Shown in pieces: positions 24,856 to 31,840 of a stretch of 64,000 nt of DNA. Where the stretch lies: assembly GCA_002379425.1 (NCBI GenBank), contig DFTH01000012.1, positions 1 through 64,000 of the forward strand. Direction: 5' to 3'. The translations under genes were made by a program, and so were the position numbers. The DNA is from Prevotella sp. UBA4217. Its GTDB lineage: Bacteria > Bacteroidota > Bacteroidia > Bacteroidales > Bacteroidaceae. A model generated the notes under the pieces. The model was not told where the DNA came from. It ran no database searches and worked only from the letters and a program-made list of their open reading frames with translations. Position 1 is the first letter of the stretch. The number at the start of each line of letters is the position of its first letter.

Positions 24856-26120
24856 TTGACAAGGAAACACGTGAGCGCATCATTGCTCTCGTCCGTCAGG
24901 AAGTGGTACCAGCCATCGGCTGCACAGAGCCGATGGCCGTGGCCCTCTGTACGGCGAAGGCCACCGAACAACTGGGCTGCCGTCCAGAGAAGATCGAAGC
25001 CCGCCTGAGTGCGAACATCCTGAAAAACGCCATGGGTGTCGGCATCCCCGGTACGGGCATGATCGGACTCCCCATCGCCATTGCCCTTGGCGCACTGGTC
25101 GGCAAGAGCGACTATCAGTTGGAGGTGCTGAAAGACCTGACGCCAGAGGCACTGGAGGCAGGTAAACAGTATATCCAGGAGAAGCGCATCAGTATCATGT
25201 TGAAGGAAGGTATCTGTGAGAAACTCTATGTCGAGGTGACCTGCCAAACTGGCGACAGGGAGGCAACGGCCATCATCGCCGGCAGTCATACCCATTTCGT
25301 GGAAAGGGGAAGTGAGGCATCAGAAGTGGGGACGGAGGATTGTCTGCCGGACTTACCACTCGATATGCGCCTCATCTTCGACTTTGCCACCACCGCTCCC
25401 CTCGACGAGATCCGCTTCATCGAGGAGGCGCGTACCTATAATATGAATGCCGCACGCGAGGCCATCAAGGGCAACTACGGCCATAACCTCGGCAAGACCA
25501 TCGACCGTCCGCTGTCGAAGGGCATCTTCGGCAACTCTATCTTCTGCCATATCATCTCCCGCACGGCCTCTGCCTGCGATGCCCGCATGGGTGGTGCCAT
25601 GATACCCGTGATGTCGAACTCAGGCAGTGGCAACCAAGGCATCTGCGCCACGAATCCCGTGTGTGTCTATGCCAAGGAAAACGAGAATACGGAGGAAGAA
25701 CTGATCCGTGCGCTGATGCTTTCCCACCTGACGGCCATCTATATCAAGCAGAGCCTTGGCAAGTTGTCTGCTCTCTGCGGTTGTGTGGTTGCCTCGATCG
25801 GCAGCAGTTGTGGCATCACCTACCTGATGGGTGGGGACTATAGCCGCATCTGCTACGCTGTCAAGAATATGATTGCCAACCTGACGGGTATGATCTGCGA
25901 CGGAGCCAAGCCGTCCTGTTCGCTGAAGATCACGAGCGGTGTATCTACCGCCCTGCTCTCCGCCCTGCTGGCTATGGAAGGCAAGTGCGTCACCTCCTCG
26001 GAGGGAATCGTGGATGACTGTGTCGATAAGAGCATCCACAATCTGACCAGCATAGGTGCTGACGCCATGTGCAAGACCGATGAGATGGTGCTGAACATCA
26101 TGACGAATAAGGGCTACTGA
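24852..26120 (+). CDS. cyuA: L-cysteine desulfidase / UPF0597 family (serine dehydratase alpha-like)
   Basis: 422 residues, cytoplasmic, with no signal peptide. Conserved features are the N-terminal PAIGCTEP (~20-27), CDARMGGAMIPVMSNSGSGNQGI (~242-264), and Cys-containing segments LSALCGCVVASIGSSCGITYLMGG and GMICDGAKPSCS, matching Cys ligands for an iron-sulfur cluster in the CyuA family. By family knowledge it converts L-cysteine to pyruvate, sulfide and ammonia without PLP. The 4-bp overlap with dsbD suggests co-expression and a link between cysteine breakdown and periplasmic thiol balance. A bidirectional terminator overlaps its stop codon. Confidence 0.88.
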   Translation: MIDKETRERIIALVRQEVVPAIGCTEPMAVALCTAKATEQLGCRPEKIEARLSANILKNAMGVGIPGTGMIGLPIAIALGALVGKSDYQLEVLKDLTPEALEAGKQYIQEKRISIMLKEGICEKLYVEVTCQTGDREATAIIAGSHTHFVERGSEASEVGTEDCLPDLPLDMRLIFDFATTAPLDEIRFIEEARTYNMNAAREAIKGNYGHNLGKTIDRPLSKGIFGNSIFCHIISRTASACDARMGGAMIPVMSNSGSGNQGICATNPVCVYAKENENTEEELIRALMLSHLTAIYIKQSLGKLSALCGCVVASIGSSCGITYLMGGDYSRICYAVKNMIANLTGMICDGAKPSCSLKITSGVSTALLSALLAMEGKCVTSSEGIVDDCVDKSIHNLTSIGADAMCKTDEMVLNIMTNKGY

Positions 26121-26139
26121 ATGAGCAGCCCTTATTCGT
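26103..26139. terminator. Bidirectional terminator at the edge of the accessory region
   Basis: ACGAATAAGGGCT (26103-26115) pairs perfectly with AGCCCTTATTCGT (26127-26139); the stop codon of cyuA lies in the loop. It originally separated cyuA from a convergent LysM gene of which only the 3' scrap remains. Confidence 0.85.
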
Positions 26140-26199
26140 TTACCAGATCTGTGCACGTTGCTTCTTCGGGATGAAGAGTTTGTCGCCCTTCTTGATGCC
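26140..26199 (-). pseudogene. 3' remnant of a LysM-domain protein gene
   Basis: Read on the minus strand this codes GIKKGDKLFIPKKQRAQIW and a stop, the typical last strand and tail of a LysM repeat (G-x-K-x-GDKL-x-IP). The remainder of the gene is missing. The 5' side of the scrap meets the duplicated response-regulator fragment at a shared TTGATGCC, implying a microhomology-mediated join that deleted or displaced the LysM gene. The terminator at 26103-26139 fits its stop exactly. Confidence 0.7.
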
Positions 26200-26571
26200 A
26201 TTTTCTGTGACATTAACATGCCCGACCTCAACGGGATGGAGTTCGTGAAGTCGCTGGCGGTGCCTCCGCTCGTCGTGTTCACCACAGCCTATTCGGAATA
26301 TGCCGTCGAGGGCTTCAAGGTGAATGCTGTCGATTACCTGCTGAAGCCTTTCGGCCTGCAGGACTTCCAGCGCGCCGCCAACCGCCTGCGTGAGCGGTTG
26401 GAGACAACTACCTCCGCGGAGCCTGTGCCAGAACTGCCTTCACAGCCTGGCGAAGACGATACCATCTTCGTAAAGACTGACTATAAAGTGGTGAAACTCG
26501 CTGCCCATCGGCGACAACTACAAGGAGGCCTTCAACGACTACCTGAACACGAAATTCCTGGGGAAGTAGGC
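26192..26571 (+). pseudogene. Duplicated, internally deleted fragment of the LytTR response regulator
   Basis: Bases 26192-26502 match 7140-7450 with only four substitutions by my count. Bases 26503-26571 match 7666-7734 exactly. The missing 7451-7665 (215 bases) shifts the frame, and the first 47 codons are absent, so no functional regulator can be made. The deletion ends share CT, a minimal microhomology. The near identity shows a recent event. An open frame of 380 codons crosses the join and runs antisense into the VapE gene; it is an artefact. Confidence 0.93.
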
Positions 26572-26597
26572 CTGCGGCCATTCCTCCCCAGGAATTT
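26552..26597. terminator. Intrinsic terminator after the response-regulator fragment
   Basis: AAATTCCTGGGGA (26552-26564) pairs perfectly with TCCCCAGGAATTT (26585-26597), with a T-tract downstream. The left arm lies within the end of the duplicated coding sequence; the right arm is absent downstream of the intact gene at 7732. Confidence 0.7.
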
Positions 26598-26610
26598 TTT
26601 TATAATTTTC

Positions 26611-26694
26611 TTGCATACACTGCATACACTAAGGCGTAAACAGTTGGCTGTCAGATGTTTGCTTAGTGTATGCAGTTTATTTTGGTGTATGCAA
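26611..26694 (+). repeat. Left terminal iteron array
   Basis: It begins TTGCATACACTGCATACACT and ends with GGTGTATGCAA; a third, inverted copy AGTGTATGCA is at 26665-26674. The array is itself roughly palindromic. The last codons of the VapE gene (LHTPK and stop) are encoded inside it. Confidence 0.85.
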
Positions 26695-28773
26695 CTCTCT
26701 TACCAGGTACTGCTTACTGGTTCCCATGCGACGGTGCTGCAGGTCTGGCATGTTCCAGAGATACCTGCCGAAGACGGCCACGCTACTGGCTTTCAGGCTG
26801 CTGCCTGCGATCTGGCGCAGATGGTCGAAGATGGCCGTAGGCGACAGCCAGCGTCCCTCCTCCTCATTGGCGGCAGCCTCGTAGTATTCATGGAAATAGT
26901 GCACGGCTGCGGGGATGACCTGGAAGTGGCGGTTGTGCTCCTGTATCTCCTTCACTTCCTCGGGCGTGAACCACCACTGCTCCCTGCGCTCCGTCACCAG
27001 TGTGTAGGCCTGTCCGTAGAGACCCTCGTAGTTGGGCTCGAAGTCGGTGGCGATGGGTGCCGTCAGGTTCACACAGATGAAGCGGCGGCTGCCCGTGGGA
27101 TCGCTCAGCACGTTCTGCTCGTTGGTCGTGGCGATGAACGAGGCATAGCGCTTGAACTCCTCGACGTGCCTGCCGTATGGACGCTTGATCTTCACGCTGG
27201 GCAGTTGGATGATGTTCTTGAGGAACCCTTCCTGTATCCTCGCGCCGATGCTGTTGAACTCGTCGAGGTTGATGAGCAGGAAGTTGTGCATCGCCTGTAG
27301 CATGGGCCGCTTGTCGCTGGCATCCTGGTTCTCCAGGAATCCCCAGCGCAGTTCCTTGGGCAGCAGGTTGCGGCAGAACGTCGTCTTGCCGTCGCCCTGT
27401 GGCGAGATGAGCAGCGGCACCACGGCGTTGCCGTACTCCTGGCGGTTGGGCAGCCACTGGGCCACCATGTAGAGGAACCATTTCCTGAACCACCGTTCCC
27501 ACTGCGGGATGTCGCAGGGCACGGCGCGCGCCAGCATGGCGATGTGGTCGGTCTGCCCGTCCCACGACTTGCTCACCTTCAGCAGATAGTCCTCCACGGG
27601 GTTGCTCTGGCGGATCATGTTGGAGTGTACATAGCGGCGCACGTCCTTGTCCCTCACGTCGAGGTTGGCCAGACGGGCCTCGATGCTCATCCCGTTGACG
27701 GCAGCCTCGTCGCATGGCTGCCAGTCCTGGATCCATGTGTTGTTGGGGCGGTATTCCGTATAGCCCATCACCGTATTGTAGCGGAACACGTAGCGGGTGG
27801 TGAGGAAGCGGATCAGTCTTCGCGTCTCCATGCTGACCTCCGCGCCCGTCGGCTGTCGCCTCGGCCTGTTCTCGGCATAGACGGCTGAGACGATGGCGCG
27901 ACATTCGTCCTCGTCGTATGTCTCCTTGAACTTGTGGTGGTTGTGGATATGCACGAAGGTCTCCTCCTCTGGCACGCCCATCTCGCAGAGCCTGTAGGCC
28001 AGTTCCGTGAGGTAGGCTTCCTGGCGCTGCGACTCGATGACGCCGGCCGTCTCCTGGTAGGCCTGCTCTGCGGCCCGCTCGTACATCCGCTCGTAGTCCG
28101 CATAGAGTCTCATATCGACCTCGACTTGCTCTTCGGGTCCATCAGGGTCTTTCTGATCGAGGGAGCGGCGCAGCCTGGTCGCCTGTACCGTCAGGGGTGT
28201 CGGCTGGGGGTTATAGTATGGCTCGGCATCGAGGGTCATCATGAAGCAACTGCGTGCCGATGCCTGCTGGCGCTCGATGGGCTCGGGCAGGATGCCTCCG
28301 TAGGCGGCCAGTGCCGTCTCGTAGGCTTTCTGGCAGAACCTGTCGATTTCGTCCTCCGTCTCTGGCTGCACGCCCTCCTTGGAGGCCACGGCCACGAGTA
28401 TCTCCACGCTCCTTCCGTCGGCTCCGGCGAAGGCTGCGAGCGTCATCGGCAGCATCCTCGCGGCATCCTTGACGGCATCGATGTCCTCCTGTCGCAGCAG
28501 GCTGCCTACGTGGAGCGTCACCAGTCCGTTGAAGGCGGCGATGTCAAGTTCGCCGTTCTCAATCCTGAACATCTCCACCGAGGGGTATATCCTTGCGATG
28601 GGGTTCTTCTGCTCATACGGGGCGTAATCCCCATGATCGGCGATGTATTGGCGCAGTCGGCCGATATCCTCTGCCTTGGTATCCGTCTGGATACGTTCCA
28701 TGAACCACTCGGCGGACTTCACCTGAAGATGAATCGCCTCTTTCTTGTCTGTCTTTAAGATCGTAAACTTCAT
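26677..28773 (-). CDS. VirE/VapE-family protein with BT4734-like N-terminal domain (primase/helicase-like)
   Basis: ATG 28773 (MKFTILKTDKKEA) is chosen; an 80-codon upstream extension crosses the hairpin spacer and is unlikely. The product has 698 residues. Residues 1-~160 match the BT4734/VirE N-terminal domain. A helical, Arg-rich middle follows. The VapE/VirE P-loop domain (~430-620) has Walker A ISPQGDGKTTFCRNL (~455-469), Walker B-like FLLINLDEFNSI, and an SF3-like sensor/Arg segment FIATTNEQNVLSDPTGSRRFICV. Family members in phages and staphylococcal islands act in replication initiation. Here it is the only enzyme of the iteron-bounded element and so the likely replication or mobilisation protein (inference). 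Its 3' end lies within the left terminal repeat. Confidence 0.88.
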   Translation of the reverse strand: MKFTILKTDKKEAIHLQVKSAEWFMERIQTDTKAEDIGRLRQYIADHGDYAPYEQKNPIARIYPSVEMFRIENGELDIAAFNGLVTLHVGSLLRQEDIDAVKDAARMLPMTLAAFAGADGRSVEILVAVASKEGVQPETEDEIDRFCQKAYETALAAYGGILPEPIERQQASARSCFMMTLDAEPYYNPQPTPLTVQATRLRRSLDQKDPDGPEEQVEVDMRLYADYERMYERAAEQAYQETAGVIESQRQEAYLTELAYRLCEMGVPEEETFVHIHNHHKFKETYDEDECRAIVSAVYAENRPRRQPTGAEVSMETRRLIRFLTTRYVFRYNTVMGYTEYRPNNTWIQDWQPCDEAAVNGMSIEARLANLDVRDKDVRRYVHSNMIRQSNPVEDYLLKVSKSWDGQTDHIAMLARAVPCDIPQWERWFRKWFLYMVAQWLPNRQEYGNAVVPLLISPQGDGKTTFCRNLLPKELRWGFLENQDASDKRPMLQAMHNFLLINLDEFNSIGARIQEGFLKNIIQLPSVKIKRPYGRHVEEFKRYASFIATTNEQNVLSDPTGSRRFICVNLTAPIATDFEPNYEGLYGQAYTLVTERREQWWFTPEEVKEIQEHNRHFQVIPAAVHYFHEYYEAAANEEEGRWLSPTAIFDHLRQIAGSSLKASSVAVFGRYLWNMPDLQHRRMGTSKQYLVRELHTPK

Positions 28774-28792
28774 CGTTGTTGTTATTGGTTTT

Positions 28793-28893
28793 GTCCCAGG
28801 GCCTGGGACGTTTGTAGAGTTGCCCTTTTGGTTTCTCATGCAGCCCTTTGGCTGCGAAGAGTGGCTCCGTAGATTCGTCCCAGGGCTTGGGAC
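28793..28893 (-). promoter_or_regulatory. Hairpin-rich spacer between the DUF6078 and VapE genes
   Basis: Two near-identical dyads, GTCCCAGGGCCTGGGAC (28793-28809) and GTCCCAGGGCTTGGGAC (28877-28893), flank a third hairpin GCAGCC-CTTT-GGCTGC (28840-28855). No promoter box is seen, so VapE is probably read from the DUF6078 promoter through this structured leader. A third copy of the dyad occurs at 50683-50699. Confidence 0.55.
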
Positions 28894-28919
28894 GTTTCCC
28901 ATGAGGCTCTTCTCTGCTG

Positions 28920-29357
28920 TCAGGGATGCCGCTGGAAGTCGTAGCCCTCCTTCATGTCTCCGAAATCGACCTCTTCTCCGTTGCCGTAGGTCTTGGCCAG
29001 TTGCTGTATCCACTGTTGCTGTTCTGGGGTCAGCAGCCGTTCTCCGTGCAGGTAGCGGTAGTAGGAGCCCTTGCTGCCCAGGTAGTCGGTGAGCCGTATC
29101 CTGACGAGATGTCGCGTGCGCCTGTCGCGAACCTTATCATACAGATTGCCGAAACCGCTTGCCAACAGGATCCGCCTGGGACTCTGGTAGTAGGGGCATG
29201 CCCCTTTGTGGAGGGCATTTGGCAGCACGCAGGGCCATTGGGTGACTCCTGTGGGAAGACTCTCGAAGGCCTGGTGACGCAGACAGTCTTTTGCCATCGT
29301 GCACTGGCCGTTGGGGCATATAGCCCACCATTCTGGTATCTCTTTGAAGTTGATCAT
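28920..29357 (-). CDS. DUF6078-family protein, Cys-rich, candidate DNA-binding partner of VapE
   Basis: 145 residues from ATG 29357 (MINFKEIPEWWAICP). The N-terminal half has a Cys/His pattern suggestive of zinc binding: CPNGQC and C of DCLRHQ, then WPCVLP and GACPYY (five Cys). The C-terminal half is basic, with RRILLASGF, RDRRTRHLVRIRLTDYLGSKGSYYRY and a final helix. Bacteroidales have many such small proteins (DUF6078). No function is established; its position upstream of VapE within the iteron-bounded unit suggests a repeat-binding or accessory replication protein, which is inference. A canonical TTTG-N20-TATCTTTG promoter precedes it. Confidence 0.8.
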   Translation of the reverse strand: MINFKEIPEWWAICPNGQCTMAKDCLRHQAFESLPTGVTQWPCVLPNALHKGACPYYQSPRRILLASGFGNLYDKVRDRRTRHLVRIRLTDYLGSKGSYYRYLHGERLLTPEQQQWIQQLAKTYGNGEEVDFGDMKEGYDFQRHP

Positions 29358-29380
29358 GATAATAATGAATTGTTCGCTGG

Positions 29381-29412
29381 CAAAGATACGCATTATTTGA
29401 ATGGATGCCAAA
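29381..29412 (-). promoter_or_regulatory. Canonical promoter of the DUF6078-VapE unit
   Basis: Minus-strand TTTG (29409-29412), a 20-bp spacer, then TATCTTTG (29381-29388), 23 bases before ATG 29357. It lies inside the element, next to the right iteron array, so iteron-bound protein could block it. Confidence 0.8.
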
Positions 29413-29444
29413 CTTTTTCCTGCGTATTTTCGGTTTTTGGATTG

Positions 29445-29528
29445 TTGCATACACCAAATAAATTTGCATACACTAAATAAGTCACTGAAAAACAGGTTGT
29501 TAGGGCTTAGTGTATGCAGTGTATGCAA
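29445..29528 (-). repeat. Right terminal iteron array
   Basis: It carries TTGCATACACC at the left edge, TTGCATACACT at 29464-29474, then AGTGTATGCA (29509-29518) and GTGTATGCAA (29519-29528). It is the inverted counterpart of 26611-26694 (65/84 matches by hand). About 32 bp separate it from the promoter of the DUF6078 gene. Confidence 0.85.
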
Positions 29529-29615
29529 TAAAATTTTCGTTTTTTTAAAATCAACCTAAACCCCAAATAATGATATAATTCTTGGCAAAAGCATTGCCGA
29601 TTCAGAAAAAAATAG

Positions 29616-29679
29616 TAAATTTGCACTCGAAGAGTGCGAGAACGGGCTGCACCTCGGCAATTCAAGCATGCTTGATTGC
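29616..29679 (+). promoter_or_regulatory. Promoter and structured leader of the small-peptide gene
   Basis: The -7 box TAAATTTG (29616-29623) is followed by CACTC-GAA-GAGTG (29624-29636) and by a hairpin GCAAT...ATTGC (29657-29679) with the perfect palindrome CAAGCATGCTTG at its centre, flanked by CACCTCGG and CTCTCGG. A long leader (~160 bases) with ordered palindromes ahead of a 44-codon gene suggests RNA-level control. Confidence 0.55.
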
Positions 29680-29789
29680 TCTCGGTTTGCACCGTCCTTG
29701 CAGCGACTATACAGACGACGATGCAGACAAAGTGTGTGACTTTTCGCTATACAGGAACCATTTTTCAACCCATTAAAACCAAACAGATC

Positions 29790-29924
29790 ATGACGAAAAG
29801 ACTGAAGTATGAAAAGCCTTCGATGAAGGTAGTATTGCTGACACAACGCTCAATGCTGCTGGCTGGCAGTCCGTTGGGCAATCCCGACAACTATCCCGGA
29901 CAGCCCGATCCGTTCAACTTCTAA
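29790..29924 (+). CDS. 44-residue peptide, KPxMxVV...LLAGS type
   Basis: ATG 29790 follows a strong leader. The peptide starts basic (TKRLKYEKPSMKVVLLTQ), has a short hydrophobic stretch ending LLAGS, and a Pro/Asn/Gly-rich tail (PLGNPDNYPGQPDPFNF). Small proteins with the KPxMxVVxL...LLAGS arrangement occur before lipoprotein genes in many Prevotella genomes in my recollection; no function is known to me. LLAGS could be a cleavage site with the Pro-rich tail as the released part, but no maturation enzyme is adjacent. The lipoprotein gene at 29962 starts 37 bases downstream, so the two are probably co-transcribed. Confidence 0.65.
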   Translation: MTKRLKYEKPSMKVVLLTQRSMLLAGSPLGNPDNYPGQPDPFNF

Positions 29925-29961
29925 TTCACCCAGTGTTTCACCATTTAACAGAAAGAAGACA

Positions 29962-31611
29962 ATGAAGACTACAAAGATTTTCCTGATGGCTGCACTGGCG
30001 CTGACATTTGCCGCCTGCAGCAGCGATGACCGCTTGGCTTTGCCGCTTGACCCTGTCAAGAACGACATCCAGAACCCCGCCCAGCAGCCCGCCAAGGCCG
30101 AGGGCATCCCCTTCTCTGCTACTATCAGCATCGACAACGGTGCTACTACACGAGCCATTACAGAGAATGGAACAACGCTCGAAACATCTTGGGCTGAAGG
30201 TGATAAGGTGGCTTTGATTCACAACAGCGTTAGCGACGAGATGACAGTCAGCAGCGTTAGCGGCGGTGTGGCTACGATTACGGGCACCATCACGGGTTCT
30301 CCTTCTGGTGGCGACGACGTGACCATCATCTATCCCTCAAATGCTGCCGACGGCACGACGGGCAACGTAAAAGCCGACCTGTTGTACGCTCAGGACGGCA
30401 CGCTGACAGGTACCGGTGGCACCAGCATAGAAGAGAAGTACGATGTGCGTAAAGGTACGGGTACGTTGAACGCCAGTGGTACCTCGCTCAGCGGCACCGT
30501 GTCGCTCACTAACCAGTTCGCCATCTTCAAGTTCACCGTGAAGAACTCCGACGCTTCGGCTACTATTGACGTAAAGCCCCTCACCATTACCATCGGTGCG
30601 CAGGACTACGTCATTACTCCCTCGTCTGCCACGAGCACGCTCTATGCCGCCCTGCCCGCCGTTAGCAGCCAGACCGTGAGTTTCTCCGCCTCGGGCAGCG
30701 ACAACAAGGCCTACACCTGTTCCAAGGATGGCGTGACCTTTGCCGCCGCCAAATACTACCAGAGCACGCTGAAGATGGCGGAGATTTCCGGAGCCCTCGG
30801 AGGCCTGTTCAGCGTCAGTGCAAGCAAGAAGGCGTTCTTCTCGAAAGGCAACCTGCAGGCCACCTACGACGGCGCAACCTGGACGTGGGCCTTCGCCGCG
30901 AACCAGTATGACTACATCGGCAATGCCGCCGCCAACACCAGCATCAACGGCAACGGCACCGTCTCTGCCAACGGCACGGTCGATCTGTTCGGCTGGGTGG
31001 GCGCAAACAGCAGTTTTGCGGGAACTGCTCAGTACGGCATCAGCAATTCCACCGCCATCAGCGAGTACGGCAACACGGGTGGAGGGTCACTGAAGACCGA
31101 CTGGGGCAACCTTGCCATCACCAATGGCGGCAACGCTGCGAACTCTGGCTGGCGCACGCTGACGCGTGACGAGTGGACGTACCTGTTCGACACCCGCGAG
31201 AGCGGCTCCACCGTGTTCGGCACTGAGAATGGGCGCTACGCCCAGGCCACCATCAACACCGACGGCACTGGCGTGAACGGTGTGATTCTGTTCCCCGACG
31301 GCGTGACGATAACCGCTGACAAGGTTTCCACCGCCGGCACTGTCAACGGTAGCAGTGCATACGCCACCAAGTGTACCACTGCCCAGTGGACCGCCCTTGA
31401 GTCGAGGGGCTGTGTGTTCCTGCCAGCCGCTGGCCACCGCAACGGTTCGTCGGTGACCGGTGCCGGCTCGGACGGCCGCTACTGGTCCGGTAAGGCCTAT
31501 GTTACGAACGACGCCTACAACGTGACCTTCAATTCGGGCAAACTGAATCCCGAGGACAACCACTATTGCTACCTCGGGTACTCGGTGCGCCTGGTTCGGC
31601 CGGCCGAGTAG
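29962..31611 (+). CDS. Surface lipoprotein: fimbrillin-like N-terminus, FISUMP/C-type-lectin-like C-terminus
   Basis: 549 residues. The lipobox FAACS gives Cys19, and the following SSDD resembles the Bacteroidetes lipoprotein export signal, so surface exposure is likely. Residues ~45-270 are Thr/Ser/Gly-rich beta strands similar to fimbrillin-like proteins (ATTRAITENGTTLETSWAEGDKVAL). Residues ~280-549 resemble the FISUMP/C-type-lectin-like domain: FSKGNLQATYDG, WRTLTRDEWTYLFDTRE, GCVFLPAAGHRNG, and a final GRYWSGKAYVTNDAYNV...GYSVRLVRPAE. Such domains bind varied ligands. The arrangement suggests an adhesin or matrix lipoprotein. Long convergent-side hairpins follow. Confidence 0.8.
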   Translation: MKTTKIFLMAALALTFAACSSDDRLALPLDPVKNDIQNPAQQPAKAEGIPFSATISIDNGATTRAITENGTTLETSWAEGDKVALIHNSVSDEMTVSSVSGGVATITGTITGSPSGGDDVTIIYPSNAADGTTGNVKADLLYAQDGTLTGTGGTSIEEKYDVRKGTGTLNASGTSLSGTVSLTNQFAIFKFTVKNSDASATIDVKPLTITIGAQDYVITPSSATSTLYAALPAVSSQTVSFSASGSDNKAYTCSKDGVTFAAAKYYQSTLKMAEISGALGGLFSVSASKKAFFSKGNLQATYDGATWTWAFAANQYDYIGNAAANTSINGNGTVSANGTVDLFGWVGANSSFAGTAQYGISNSTAISEYGNTGGGSLKTDWGNLAITNGGNAANSGWRTLTRDEWTYLFDTRESGSTVFGTENGRYAQATINTDGTGVNGVILFPDGVTITADKVSTAGTVNGSSAYATKCTTAQWTALESRGCVFLPAAGHRNGSSVTGAGSDGRYWSGKAYVTNDAYNVTFNSGKLNPEDNHYCYLGYSVRLVRPAE

Positions 31612-31686
31612 AATTTGATACCCTTCGCCCTTGCCCTTCCCCACGGCATTCGGCGTATGACGTGCGGGGCATTTAGAGTAACCGAG

Positions 31687-31740
31687 ATCAGTGGGACAGG
31701 TCTTTGACCTCTTGACAGATCAAAGACCTGTCCCACTGAT
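31687..31740. terminator. Long perfect hairpin between convergent genes
   Basis: A 21-bp perfect stem (31687-31707 with 31720-31740; starts ATCAGTGGGACAGG) around a 12-base loop. There is no long T-tract, so it may act bidirectionally or protect the 3' ends of both convergent transcripts. Confidence 0.65.
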
Positions 31741-31752
31741 TTTCCGAAGAAC

Positions 31753-31780
31753 CTTCCCGACTTGGCAACAGGTCGGGAAG
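31753..31780. terminator. Second hairpin between convergent genes
   Basis: CTTCCCGACTT (31753-31763) pairs with AGGTCGGGAAG (31770-31780), with one G-T pair and a 6-base loop. Confidence 0.5.
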
Positions 31781-31840
31781 TCGGGGGGTGATGGCGGGGG
31801 CTTTACCCTTGCACGTGGGTTTGATATATGGCTTAACTTC

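Larger units (their letters stand above)
26611..29528. mobile_element. Candidate VapE-DUF6078 element with composite 84-bp inverted terminal repeats
   Basis: A 2918-bp unit with two co-oriented genes (DUF6078 then VirE/VapE) and its own promoter. The ends (26611-26694 and 29445-29528) are inverted relative to each other, equal in length, and match at 65 of 84 positions without gaps (hand count). Each end carries four TGCATACAC iterons, two in each orientation. Directly outside are TATAATTTTC (26601-26610) and TAAAATTTTC (29529-29538), a 9/10 direct repeat resembling a target duplication. No transposase, integrase or relaxase is present. The only enzyme is a primase/helicase-like P-loop protein. 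Mobility is inferred; related VirE/VapE genes are common in Bacteroidales, but I do not know of a description of this terminal structure. Confidence 0.6.

Noticed and set aside
26158..27300. Open frame of 380 codons starting as a response regulator
   Set aside because: Its first third is the frameshifted duplicate of the LytTR regulator and the rest is antisense to the VapE gene; no protein family fits after the join.
27934..28758. 274-codon plus-strand frame
   Set aside because: Antisense to the VapE gene, with no promoter and no recognisable domain.
28774..29013. 80-codon N-terminal extension of the VapE gene
   Set aside because: It is made of hairpin spacer sequence and overlaps the 3' end of the DUF6078 gene; ATG 28773 starts the BT4734-like domain cleanly.
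26611..29528. CRISPR array or plasmid origin for the TGCATACAC repeats
   Set aside because: Repeats are too few, unevenly spaced and in both orientations at two distant ends; there are no spacers and no cas genes. A plasmid origin alone would not explain inverted ends with flanking direct repeats.
29962..31611. Complete diversity-generating retroelement
   Set aside because: No reverse transcriptase, accessory gene or template repeat was found nearby; only the lectin-like domain resembles a target.
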